Below the pieces are notes generated by a model. That model was not told where the DNA came from, did not search any database, and was given only the letters and a program-made list of their open reading frames with translations. A program made the translations under genes and the position numbers. Positions 25,938-34,825 of a DNA stretch of 64,000 nucleotides are shown piece by piece (position 1 is the first letter of the stretch; each line of letters starts with the position of its first letter). Where the stretch lies: NCBI GenBank assembly GCA_016792845.1, contig JAEUKH010000042.1, positions 176,063 to 240,062 on the forward strand, read 5' to 3'. This DNA comes from Myxococcales bacterium (GTDB taxonomy: Bacteria; Myxococcota_A; Polyangia; Polyangiales; Ga0077539).

Positions 25938-25938
25938 C

Positions 25939-27387
25939 CTACTCGACCGGCACCGGCTCTGCGCGCGGCCCGCGGGCGAGCTGCACCTCGGGGAAGGTGA
26001 ACCCCGCGAACATCGCCGCCACGCCCGCGAACGCGATGATGGCGAAGAGGGGCATCATCGCCGCGCCGAGGGCCCCGGCCACCTGCGAGAGCGAGGCCGC
26101 CGAGGCGCCTTGTTCGTGCGAGAGGATCGCGTTCACCTGCCCCTCGTCGACGACCCCGTGGAGCCGGTGCGAGAGCAGCGCGCCGAGGGCCCCGACGCTC
26201 ACTGCGCCGCCGATGCTCCGGAAGAACATCGTGCTCGCGGTGGCGACCCCGCGCTGCCCCCAGCCCACGCTCTCTTGCACCGCGACCACCAGGGCCGTGT
26301 TGGCCGCCCCCATGCCCACGCCGAACACGAACATCGCGACCCTGAGGCTCAGCACCGACGCGTGGCGCTGCAACAGCATCGCCGTCGCGACGGTGCCGAG
26401 GGCCACCAGAGCGAGGCCGCCGCGCACGAACACCCGCGGCCCCGTGCGCGCGAGGGCCCTCCCCGAGAGGGTGCCCGCGATGGGCCAGCCCACCAGCATC
26501 GGCGCCACGGCGCTGCCGGCCTCGGTGGGCGAGCCGCCCCGAACCGCCTGCACATAGAGCGGCAAAAAGATCAGCGAAGACATCATCACCACGCCCATCA
26601 AGGTGCCCGCCACGCTCGCTACGGTGATGGCGCGGTTTGCGAAGAGCGAGGGCGGCACGATGGGCTCTGCGACGCGCCTCTCGACCGCGATGAAGCCCGC
26701 GGTGGCGGCGAGCGAGAGGCTCAGCGTGAGGCCCGGCCAGCGACCGCCGACGCCCAACAAGAGCGACATCACGGCGACGCTCATGAGCGCGGCCCCGGCC
26801 CAGTCGAGGTGACGCTCGGCATCGGGGCGCGCCGATTCGTTGAACATCATCACCAAGATGGCCGCCGCGATGAGCCCGAACGGAACGTTGATGTAGAACA
26901 CCCAACGCCACGAGAGCGCGTGCACGATCAGCCCGCCCAAGAGCGGCCCCGCCACGCCCGCGGTGCCCCAGATCGCGCCGAAGAGGCCCTGCACCTTGGC
27001 CCGCTCTTCGACCGAATACAGGTCGCCGACGATGGTGAGCGACACCGGCTGAAGCGAGCCCGCCCCGATGCCCTGGAGCGCACGAAACACCACGAGTTGG
27101 AGCATCGACTGCGACAGCCCCGAGGTGACCGAGCCCAAGAGAAAGAGCCCGAGCCCCGCGAGGAGCACAGGCTTGCGACCCCGCAGATCGGCCAGCTTGC
27201 CCCACAGCGGGATCGTCACCGTCGAGGCGAGCATGTAGATCGACCCGACCCAACCGTAGAGGTCGAAGCCGTGAAGGTCGGCGACCACCGTCGGCATCGC
27301 CGTCGCGACCACCGTGGCCTCCATGGCAGACATGAACATCCCGAGGCAAATGGCGGCGACGACCCAGCCGCGATGCGAAGCGCGCAT
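25939..27387 (-). CDS. MFS multidrug exporter, DHA2 (EmrB/QacA-like) type
   Basis: 482 residues with about 14 hydrophobic segments. The opening WVVAAICLGMFMSAMEATVV and VVADLHGFDLYGWVGSIYML are typical of the DHA2 family; motif A reads GKLADLRGRKPV, and ALQGIGAG plus WRWVFYINVPFG fit later loops. It exports hydrophobic drugs or metabolites by proton antiport; the substrate cannot be inferred. No adjacent regulator or membrane-fusion partner is present. ATG at 27387 is used. Confidence 0.85.
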   Translation of the reverse strand: MRASHRGWVVAAICLGMFMSAMEATVVATAMPTVVADLHGFDLYGWVGSIYMLASTVTIPLWGKLADLRGRKPVLLAGLGLFLLGSVTSGLSQSMLQLVVFRALQGIGAGSLQPVSLTIVGDLYSVEERAKVQGLFGAIWGTAGVAGPLLGGLIVHALSWRWVFYINVPFGLIAAAILVMMFNESARPDAERHLDWAGAALMSVAVMSLLLGVGGRWPGLTLSLSLAATAGFIAVERRVAEPIVPPSLFANRAITVASVAGTLMGVVMMSSLIFLPLYVQAVRGGSPTEAGSAVAPMLVGWPIAGTLSGRALARTGPRVFVRGGLALVALGTVATAMLLQRHASVLSLRVAMFVFGVGMGAANTALVVAVQESVGWGQRGVATASTMFFRSIGGAVSVGALGALLSHRLHGVVDEGQVNAILSHEQGASAASLSQVAGALGAAMMPLFAIIAFAGVAAMFAGFTFPEVQLARGPRAEPVPVE

Positions 27388-27561
27388 ACGTTTGGTCGCG
27401 GGCTATGCACCCTCTCGGGCGAGGGCGCCAGTGCGGTCTCTGCGACGCGCGCGACCCGAGGTGTCGGCCTTGCGCGCGGTCAGGCTCGGCGGGTGACCGT
27501 GTCGGCGGGCCCTGAGGGCTCCGCACCGCGCGCGGGTGGCCCCCTCGAAGGCCCGCGGTCT

Positions 27562-29376
27562 CTAGAGCGTGTCGTTCGACACCCGGCGGCGACGGAGCCG
27601 CGCCGAGCGAGAGACATCTTCGAGCACGCCCTCGGCGCCGGGCACGATCATCGCGGCGTTGGCCTCGTCGGTGTCGATGTGCATCTCGAGCTTGAACTTC
27701 GGCGACACCCGCACGAGCACGTCGCCGAAGATGAGGTCGCGGCCCTCAGAGTCGACCTCGACCTCGACCACGTCGCGGTCTTTCACCCCGAAATGCAGCG
27801 CGTCGTCGGGGTGCATGTGGATGTGCCGACGCGCGCAGATCAGGCCTTGGGTGAGCGTCAGGGCGCCGGCCGGGCCTTCGAGGGTGATGCCCGGCGTGTT
27901 GGCGACGTCGCCCGAGTCGCGCACCGGCGCGTCGACGCCCAAGACGAACTCGTCGGTGCGTGAAATCTCGACCTGGCTCTCGGGCCGCTCGGGGCCAAGA
28001 ATGCGCACGTTCTGGAGCCGCCCTTTGGGCCCCACGACGGTGAGCTTCTCTTCGCAGGCCCACTGCCCGGGCTGCGAGAGCGGGCGCCAGGGGCGGAGCT
28101 GATAGCCCGCTCCGAAGAGCGTCTCGACCGCGGCGCGGGTGAGATGGATGTGCCGCGCCGACACCGCGATGGGGATGCCCGAGCGCGCCGACACCGCGTC
28201 GTGGTCGCGTGCGAGGAGCGCGGTGTCGCGGGCGATGGCGCGGGCCTCGTCGGTCTTCACCACGAGGAGGCGCACCCGCGAGGTCGGCTCGCTGATTTCG
28301 ACCACCGGCGCGGCGTCGGTGAGGGCGACCTCGCGGTTGCGGTCTTCGTCGAGGCGGGCGCCGAGCCACTCCATGCGCTGTGCGATGCGGTGCCGCACAA
28401 GGGCGCTGTTTTCGCCGATGCCCGCGGTGAAGACCACCACGTCGACGCCGCCCATCACCGCGGCGTAGGCGCCGATGTACTTTCGCACGCGGTGGGCGAA
28501 CACCTGGATGGCCATGCGGCACCGCTCGTCGCCCTCAGCCGCGCGGGCCTCGATGTCGCGCATGTCGTTGCCGAGGCCCGACAGCCCCGCGAGGCCCGAG
28601 TGCTTGTTGAGCAGGGCGTCGACCGCGTCGACGTCGAGGCCCTCTTTTCGCATGAGTTCGAGCACGACGCCGGGGTCGAGGTCGCCCGAGCGGGTGCCCA
28701 TCACGAGGCCCTCGACGGGGGTCATGCCCATGCTGGTCTCGACCGAGCGGCCGCCCTCGACCGCGGTCACGCTCGCGCCGTTGCCGAGATGGCAGGTGAT
28801 CACCCTGAGGTTGCGGAGCTCGTCTTTGAGGTGCTTCGCGGCCTGCTCGGCCACCCACTGATGGCTCGTGCCGTGAAAGCCGAAGCGCTTGAGCTGGTGC
28901 TTCTCTGCGAGCTCTTGTGAGAGCGCGTAGGTGCGCGCCCGGCGCGGCATCGTGGCGTGAAAGGCCGTGTCAAAGACCGCCACATGGGCGACGTCCTTTA
29001 AGAGCACCCGCGCCGCGCGGATGGCCGCGAGGTTGGCCGGCGCGTGGAGCGGCGCGAGGCCGCGCAGCGACTCGATCTTCTCGACCACCGCGTCGTCGAT
29101 GCGCGTCGGGCGGTCGAAGAGATCGCCGCCGTGCACCACCCTGTGCCCCACGGCGTCGACCGCGAGCCCTTCGAGCAGCGCCGGGAGCACCGCCGCGAGG
29201 CACGCGCCGTGCGCGGCCCCGGGGAGCTCGACCCACGCCCCCGCGTCGACGCGGTACGCGCACCGTTCGGTGCCCACACGCTCGACCGAGGCCACCCGAC
29301 GACGCCGCCCCCCGGGCACGTCGATCACGTCGAGCTTGAGGCTCGAGCTCCCGCAGTTGATCACCAGTACGTTCAT
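27562..29376 (-). CDS. Fusion of acetate kinase with PduL-type phosphotransacetylase
   Basis: 604 residues with two enzymes in one frame. Residues 1 to about 395 are acetate kinase: LVINCGSSSLK, GHRVVHGG, GFHGTSH, HLGNGASV, GTRSGDLDP and FTAGIGEN. Residues about 400-595 are PduL: IPIAVSARHIHLT, LRPWRPLSQPGQW and CARRHIHMHPDD carry zinc histidines. PduL converts acyl-CoA plus phosphate to acyl phosphate; the kinase then makes acetate (or propionate) and ATP, so the acyl phosphate could pass within one protein. PduL also differs from the usual Pta in evolutionary origin. ATG at 29376 gives MNVLVINCGSSS, matching family starts; two upstream ATGs (29394, 29382) are in frame. Confidence 0.9.
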   Translation of the reverse strand: MNVLVINCGSSSLKLDVIDVPGGRRRRVASVERVGTERCAYRVDAGAWVELPGAAHGACLAAVLPALLEGLAVDAVGHRVVHGGDLFDRPTRIDDAVVEKIESLRGLAPLHAPANLAAIRAARVLLKDVAHVAVFDTAFHATMPRRARTYALSQELAEKHQLKRFGFHGTSHQWVAEQAAKHLKDELRNLRVITCHLGNGASVTAVEGGRSVETSMGMTPVEGLVMGTRSGDLDPGVVLELMRKEGLDVDAVDALLNKHSGLAGLSGLGNDMRDIEARAAEGDERCRMAIQVFAHRVRKYIGAYAAVMGGVDVVVFTAGIGENSALVRHRIAQRMEWLGARLDEDRNREVALTDAAPVVEISEPTSRVRLLVVKTDEARAIARDTALLARDHDAVSARSGIPIAVSARHIHLTRAAVETLFGAGYQLRPWRPLSQPGQWACEEKLTVVGPKGRLQNVRILGPERPESQVEISRTDEFVLGVDAPVRDSGDVANTPGITLEGPAGALTLTQGLICARRHIHMHPDDALHFGVKDRDVVEVEVDSEGRDLIFGDVLVRVSPKFKLEMHIDTDEANAAMIVPGAEGVLEDVSRSARLRRRRVSNDTL

Positions 29377-29417
29377 CGCCATTGCGAATACCATAGGGTT
29401 GTGCGACGCGGGCGACG

Positions 29418-30197
29418 ATGCACCCTGCGCTTGAGACGAGCCTCCTCGCGGCCGCGGCCTTGGTGGCAGGCGGGGTGAACGCCGTGGCGGGGGGCGGGAG
29501 TTTGTTGGTGTATCCGTCGCTGCTGGCGGTCGGGCTGTCGCCGCTCACGGCCAACGGCACGATGACGCTGGCCCTCGTCCCGGGCAGTTTGGCGGGCTTC
29601 TGGGGGCATCGGGGCCACCTCCAGGGGACGCGCGCGTGGGTGGTCGCGATGGCGCTGCCGAGCCTCTTGGGGGGCGCGCTGGGCACGGCGCTCGCGTTGC
29701 GGGCGGGCGACGCGGCGTTTGGGAGGATGGTTCCGTTCTTGGTGTTGGGGGCGACGGGGCTGTTCGCGTTGGCGGAGCCGATTCAGCGGCGTCTCTTCGT
29801 ACCGCAGGGCGAGGGCGCTCCGCAGACCCGCGGGCGCCTCGCGGCGATGGCCCTCTTCCAGACGCTCGTGAGCGTGTACGGGGGCTTCTTCGGGGCGGGC
29901 ATCGGCATCGTGATGCTGGCCGCCTTGGGCCTCCTCGGGCACCGCGACATTCACCGAATGAACGGCCTGAAGAACCTCGCCGCGGCCGCCATCAACGCGG
30001 TCTCGTCGGTGGCGTGGGTGCTCGCCGGGCGCATCGCCTGGCGCTACGGCGCCGTGATGGCGCTGGCGGCCATCGTAGGCGGCACCCTGGGCGCGCGGCT
30101 CGCGCGGCGCGTCGGCCCAAGCGCTGTGCGTCGAGCCATCACCGTCGTCGGCACCCTCATCGGCCTGGTGCTCCTCGCCCGCGCCTGGCGCCGCTGA
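29418..30197 (+). CDS. TauE/SafE family sulfite/organosulfonate exporter
   Basis: 259 residues with about eight hydrophobic segments. VAGGVNAVAGGGSLL near the start and GGFFGAGIGIVMLA in the second half are the repeated family signatures, with GLKNLAAAAINA between. Members export sulfite or sulfonates or act as anion exporters; the substrate is not fixed by sequence. ATG at 29418 is the start. It is divergent from the acetate kinase-PduL gene with a 41-base gap. Confidence 0.8.
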   Translation: MHPALETSLLAAAALVAGGVNAVAGGGSLLVYPSLLAVGLSPLTANGTMTLALVPGSLAGFWGHRGHLQGTRAWVVAMALPSLLGGALGTALALRAGDAAFGRMVPFLVLGATGLFALAEPIQRRLFVPQGEGAPQTRGRLAAMALFQTLVSVYGGFFGAGIGIVMLAALGLLGHRDIHRMNGLKNLAAAAINAVSSVAWVLAGRIAWRYGAVMALAAIVGGTLGARLARRVGPSAVRRAITVVGTLIGLVLLARAWRR

Positions 30198-30265
30198 GGG
30201 CCCGGCCCCCCAATCGCGGCGAGCAGGTCGCAGGCCAGGCGGCTGTCGGCTACAGTCACGCGGTC

Positions 30266-32944
30266 GTGAAGCTGAGCCGTCGCCTCGCCTTGAGTCTGTT
30301 GTGGTGTGTGGGCTGTTCGGAGCCCGTGTCGAGCGCGTCCGATGCGGGCGCCGACGCGGCCGTCGACGATGTGGGCCCCCAACGCGACGCGCCCGCCGAC
30401 GCGCCCGATGTCGGCCCCCCGCGCGACCGCGAGGCCGTCGACGCCGGCTCCGACGCGGCCGGGGCCGATGTAAACGATGTCAACATGGTCGATCGGCCCG
30501 ACGTGCCCGACGTGCCCGACGTGCCCGACGTGCCCGACGTGCCCGACGTCAACAGCATCGACCGCCCCGATGTGAACGACGTCAACATCATCGACCGGCC
30601 CGATGTGAACGACGTCAACATCATCGACCGCCCCGATGTGAACGATGTCAACATGGTCGATCGACCCGACGTGCCCGACGTGCCCGACGTGCCCGTGGTG
30701 GTTGACGCGGGCTGTGCGGCCCCGCGAACGATGTGCGCGACGGGCTGCGTCGACGTCATGCGCGACGGAGAGAACTGCGGGCGCTGCGACGCGCGCTGCC
30801 CCGCTGGGCAAGCGTGCAGCGACGGGCGCTGCGCGACCCTCACCCAGGTCGAAGGCGGCGAGCGCTTCACCTGCGCGCTGGTGAGCGACGGCACGGTGCG
30901 ATGCTGGGGCAACCACGAGTACGGCCAGATCGGCGACGGCACGCCCATCGGGCGCCTTGAGATGCGCACGCGCCCGACGCAGGTGGTGGGCGTGTCGAAC
31001 GTGAGCAGCCTCGCGGTGGGCGCGAACCACGCGTGCGCCCTGCTGCGCGATCAAACGCTGCGGTGCTGGGGCTACAACTCGAACGGCATCTTGGGCAACC
31101 TCGCGTCGAGCGGCGGTGAGCCCACGGCGGTGGTGAGCACCCAGGTGAGCGGCGTGGTGAGCGTCGCGACGGGCACCTTCCACACCTGCGTGGCGTTGCA
31201 AGATGGCACCGTGCGCTGCTGGGGGATCAACGTCAGCGGGCAGCTCGGCAACGGCACCATGACCTCGACCCGCACGGCCCAACAGCCGCCCGGGCTCAGC
31301 GATGTGCGCGCGGTGGTGGCCGGGAGCCAGCACACCTGTGCGCTTCGCGGCGACGCGACGGTGTGGTGCTGGGGACAGGGCATGATGGGCAACGGCAGCA
31401 CGGGTAACGCGCTCACGCCGCAGCCCATGATGGGCCTCGCTGACGTCACCGGGCTCTGGGCCCGCAACACCGTCACCTGCGCCGTACGCCGCGACAACGT
31501 GGGCTTCTGCTGGGGCGCGAACTTCAACGGCCAGCTCGGCGACGGCACCACCGCGGCGCGGCTCACTCCGGTGCGGGTCAACACGCCCGTCGGCGTTCGG
31601 AGCTTCGCCATCGGCGCGGGTCACGTCTGCGCCCGCGGCGTCGACGACCGCTTGATGTGCTGGGGTTCGAACGCGAACGGCGTGCTCCTCAACGGGTTCT
31701 ACGGCCTCGAACAGAGCGCCACGCCCGCGGTGATCGCGGGGGCCGGGCCGGTGAGCCTCCTCGGCAGCGGGCACGACCACGTCTGCGCGCGCACCTCAGA
31801 CGGGGCGCTGCGGTGCTGGGGTCAGGGCGTCTACGCGCAGCTCGGCAACGGCGCGGCGGGGGGCTTCTTCGCGCCGCAGACGCCCTCGGGGCTCGGCAGC
31901 GTCGCGCAGGTCGTCGCCCGCGACGCGCACACCTGCGCGCGGCGCAGCGACGGCACCGTGACCTGCTGGGGCAGCGGCTCCGTCGGAGAGCGCGGAGACG
32001 GCCTCTCGGGGCTCGGGCGATACCTCCCTTCGACCATCGAAAACCTTAGCAATGTCACACAGATCGCCGCGGGCGCGTTTCACACCTGCGTGCGCCTCGG
32101 CGACGGCACCGCGCGCTGCTTCGGTGACAACCGCGACGGGCAGCTCGGCGACGGCTCGACCACCGCGCGCACCCGCCCCGTGGCGGTGTCGGGGCTCAGC
32201 AACATCGTAAGCCTCGCCCTCGCGCAGACGACCTCGTGCGCGCTCATGGGCAACCGCGAGGTGCGGTGCTGGGGCTCGAACGGTAGCGGGCGCCTCGGGC
32301 GCGGCTACGACGACCTCTTCTCGCACCCCTACCCCGAGGCCGCGGTGCGCAACCTCAGCGACGCGACGGCGCTCAACATGGGGCTCTTTCACGCGTGCGC
32401 GCTGCGCGGCGACGGGGCGACGCTGTGTTGGGGCGGCAACGACCGCGGGCAGCTCGGCGACGGCACCACCACGCTGCGCAACGTCGCGACGCTCATCGCG
32501 GCGCAACAAGGCGTGACCGAGGGCGCGGGCGGGTACCAACACCAGTGCGCGCGCCGGAGCGATGGCACGGTCTGGTGCAACGGGCTCAACAACGCCGGGC
32601 AGTGCGGTCAGCCCACCAGCGTCGCCCAGGTGTTGACGCCCACCCGGGTGCCAGGGCTCGACGAGGTGACGGCCTTGGCTGCGGGCGATTTCTTCACCTG
32701 CGCGCGTCGCCGCGACGCCACCGTCTGGTGTTGGGGCGACAACACCTCGGCCCAACTCGGGAGCGGCCAGCTCTTCGTGGCCCGGCCCGCCCCCGCGCGG
32801 GTCGAGGGTCTCAGCGATGTGGTTGAAATCACTGCGGGTTCGAACCACGCCTGCGCCCGCTTGGGCGACGGCACGGTGCGCTGCTGGGGTCAGTTTACGG
32901 CCGGCGCCTTGGGCATCTCCAACGTCTTCTCGGTGCGATTCTGA
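30266..32944 (+). CDS. RCC1-repeat lipoprotein with Asp/Val/Pro stalk and Cys-rich module
   Basis: 892 residues. GTG at 30266 gives a signal peptide ending in LLWCVGC (lipobox). A low-complexity stalk rich in DVPDVPDV and NDVNIIDRPD units follows (about residues 65-150), then one Cys-rich module (CATGCVD, NCGRCDARC). The rest holds 14 RCC1-like units, each with a Cys-x-aromatic-Gly core such as GTVRCWGxNxxGQLGDGT; two seven-bladed propellers would fit. Cysteines in nearly every repeat suggest disulfides and extracellular folding. RCC1-lipoproteins are common in Polyangia; their ligand is unknown. The open frame extends upstream to 29636 in non-coding-like sequence. Confidence 0.78.
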   Translation: MKLSRRLALSLLWCVGCSEPVSSASDAGADAAVDDVGPQRDAPADAPDVGPPRDREAVDAGSDAAGADVNDVNMVDRPDVPDVPDVPDVPDVPDVNSIDRPDVNDVNIIDRPDVNDVNIIDRPDVNDVNMVDRPDVPDVPDVPVVVDAGCAAPRTMCATGCVDVMRDGENCGRCDARCPAGQACSDGRCATLTQVEGGERFTCALVSDGTVRCWGNHEYGQIGDGTPIGRLEMRTRPTQVVGVSNVSSLAVGANHACALLRDQTLRCWGYNSNGILGNLASSGGEPTAVVSTQVSGVVSVATGTFHTCVALQDGTVRCWGINVSGQLGNGTMTSTRTAQQPPGLSDVRAVVAGSQHTCALRGDATVWCWGQGMMGNGSTGNALTPQPMMGLADVTGLWARNTVTCAVRRDNVGFCWGANFNGQLGDGTTAARLTPVRVNTPVGVRSFAIGAGHVCARGVDDRLMCWGSNANGVLLNGFYGLEQSATPAVIAGAGPVSLLGSGHDHVCARTSDGALRCWGQGVYAQLGNGAAGGFFAPQTPSGLGSVAQVVARDAHTCARRSDGTVTCWGSGSVGERGDGLSGLGRYLPSTIENLSNVTQIAAGAFHTCVRLGDGTARCFGDNRDGQLGDGSTTARTRPVAVSGLSNIVSLALAQTTSCALMGNREVRCWGSNGSGRLGRGYDDLFSHPYPEAAVRNLSDATALNMGLFHACALRGDGATLCWGGNDRGQLGDGTTTLRNVATLIAAQQGVTEGAGGYQHQCARRSDGTVWCNGLNNAGQCGQPTSVAQVLTPTRVPGLDEVTALAAGDFFTCARRRDATVWCWGDNTSAQLGSGQLFVARPAPARVEGLSDVVEITAGSNHACARLGDGTVRCWGQFTAGALGISNVFSVRF
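30467..30703 (+). repeat. In-gene tandem repeats encoding the lipoprotein stalk
   Basis: Nine-base CCCGACGTG units alternate with 33-base units encoding NIIDRPDVNDV. The region is prone to slippage and to length variation between strains. Confidence 0.7.
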
Positions 32945-32953
32945 GGGCGCCCC

Positions 32954-34804
32954 TCAGGTCGGGAGGGCGGCGATCCACGACTCGAACTGCGCGCAGGCGT
33001 CTTCGAAGCTGCGCCCCTCGGTGCTCGCCACCTCGGTGCGCCCGTGGATCACCCGCACCGTCGCGTCGAGCGAGACCGGGCCGGTGAACTCGGCGATGCT
33101 GTCGAGCCGCGCGAGTTGGGCCCGCGCCTCGGCCACGGCCTCGTCGACGCTGCGGTCGCACCACGCCACGATGGCGTCGGTCGAGAGCCCCTTGCCCGTG
33201 AGCCCGCGCAGGGTGTCGTCGAACGAGACGGCGTTGCCGGGGCGCCAATAGTGCTCGGCGAGGGCCGGGCCGATGCGCGGGTTGTCGACGAGGTGGCCGT
33301 CTTCTTTGATGAAGTGCGCCCGGGTCTGGTGCACCGCCATCTCGGCCATGATGTACCCGTGGTAGTACGCGCTCGCCTCGGCGGTGAGGAGGTGCGGCAC
33401 CGCCAACACGGGGCGGACCCCCGCGCTCAAGCCCTGCAGCTCGCGCTCGACCTCGCGAAAGGTGCCCAGGACCGTCTCGGCGTCGAGGCGGTCGTCGGCG
33501 AGCTCGTAGAGCCTGCGCTCGGCCAGGGGGATGGTGAGCATGGCCCTGACGTCCCAGGCTTTCATGGGCTGCGCCTCGCGCACGCTCTCTTCGATGAGCG
33601 CTACGGGCATCTTTTCGCCTTGCGCGTCGTGCAAATACCGACGGCGCCAGTCGGCGTCTTCGAGGAGCGAGTCCATGAACATCGACTGCGTCTCGGCGTA
33701 GGCCACGCTGGTGGGCGCGAACTCTTGCGCGAAGCACGGCGCGTCGCTCACGATGTTGCTGAAGTGCGCGGCGTGACCGCCCTCGTGAAAGAGCGTCTCG
33801 GTGGCCCGGAGCCCTGAGCCCACCGCCCCGGGCACCGCGTTCGCCGTGAAATTGATGCGCGCCGGGCGCCACCGCCCCTTGTCGCTGTACGCGATCTCGG
33901 GGCCGTGCATGAACCCGTTCTCGTATTTGCCCTTGCGGTCGACGAGGTCGAGGGTGAGGCGCGCGCCGCGGTACTTCACGTTCATCGCCGCGAACGAGCG
34001 CCCCCATCGGCGCAGGGCCGGGGCGAAGCCGAAGTACGGGTCGAGCGCCGCGGCGAGCTTGCCGGCCCGCTTGTAGAGAAAGGTCCACGGGTCGAGGGCG
34101 CCCTCGCCGTGGGCCTCTGCGAAGCGCTGCATCTCGTGCCGGGCCCGCGCCGCCGTGCGCCGGGCGAGCTCGTCGAGGAGCCCGAAGAGGTGCGCCTTGG
34201 TCATGCCTTCGACCACCGCCACGCGCCAGGCGTAATAGTCTTCGTACCCGAGCAGACGGCCGAGCTTGTTGCGGGTCTTCACGATCTCAAGAAAGCCGTG
34301 CTCGATCACGTAGGGCTCGATCGCGCGGAGGCCCTCGTAGGCCGCCCGACGGCGCGCGGGGTTGTCGTCGTTGCGCATCAACAGCGCGAGCTTGTTCGTG
34401 CCCGCGGCGACGAAGGCGCCCGTGTCGGGGTCGGTGTACCCAAGCTTCATCGCGGCGCGACGGGTCTGGAGCTCGCCCTCCATGCGCACGAGCTCTTCGC
34501 TGAGCGCGCGCCCCTCGGGCGACTCGATCACGTTGGCGGCGAAGAGGCGGATCCACCCGTGGAGGACGCGCTGCGCGTCGGCCGAGCCCTCGCGGGTCTG
34601 CTCGAAGCCCCGCAGCACCGCGAGGCGCTTCGGGTCTTGCAGAAACCGGTTGGTCTCGACCTCGGCCTCAGAGAGGGCGCGCTGCGCGGCCACGGCGTCT
34701 TCGGCGAGGCCCATCTTGACGGCCCAGAAGAGGTCTTCTTTGCGTGTGTGGAGGGCGTTGAACTGCTCGGTCAACGCGTCGAGGGTCGCGGCGAGGGTGC
34801 TCAT
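32954..34804 (-). CDS. M3-family oligoendopeptidase
   Basis: 616 residues. The zinc motif is HEGGH at 340-344 with the third ligand Glu about 25 residues downstream in the SVAYAETQSMFMD helix. The rest is helical as in oligopeptidase F and thimet-type enzymes, which degrade short cytosolic peptides. No signal peptide is present, so action is cytoplasmic. The gene is convergent with the RCC1 gene: a palindrome CTGAGGG/CCCTCAG spans both stop codons (32941-32957). Confidence 0.85.
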   Translation of the reverse strand: MSTLAATLDALTEQFNALHTRKEDLFWAVKMGLAEDAVAAQRALSEAEVETNRFLQDPKRLAVLRGFEQTREGSADAQRVLHGWIRLFAANVIESPEGRALSEELVRMEGELQTRRAAMKLGYTDPDTGAFVAAGTNKLALLMRNDDNPARRRAAYEGLRAIEPYVIEHGFLEIVKTRNKLGRLLGYEDYYAWRVAVVEGMTKAHLFGLLDELARRTAARARHEMQRFAEAHGEGALDPWTFLYKRAGKLAAALDPYFGFAPALRRWGRSFAAMNVKYRGARLTLDLVDRKGKYENGFMHGPEIAYSDKGRWRPARINFTANAVPGAVGSGLRATETLFHEGGHAAHFSNIVSDAPCFAQEFAPTSVAYAETQSMFMDSLLEDADWRRRYLHDAQGEKMPVALIEESVREAQPMKAWDVRAMLTIPLAERRLYELADDRLDAETVLGTFREVERELQGLSAGVRPVLAVPHLLTAEASAYYHGYIMAEMAVHQTRAHFIKEDGHLVDNPRIGPALAEHYWRPGNAVSFDDTLRGLTGKGLSTDAIVAWCDRSVDEAVAEARAQLARLDSIAEFTGPVSLDATVRVIHGRTEVASTEGRSFEDACAQFESWIAALPT

Positions 34805-34825
34805 CGGGCCGAGACCCTAGCACCA

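Noticed and set aside
30467..30703. Regular short repeats considered as a possible CRISPR-like array
   Set aside because: The units are contiguous, in frame and encode a lipoprotein stalk; there are no spacers.
32941..32957. CTGAGGG/CCCTCAG palindrome across two convergent stops considered as a terminator
   Set aside because: TGA facing TGA makes such a palindrome trivially likely; without a T-run it is not reported as a terminator, only mentioned with the M3 gene.
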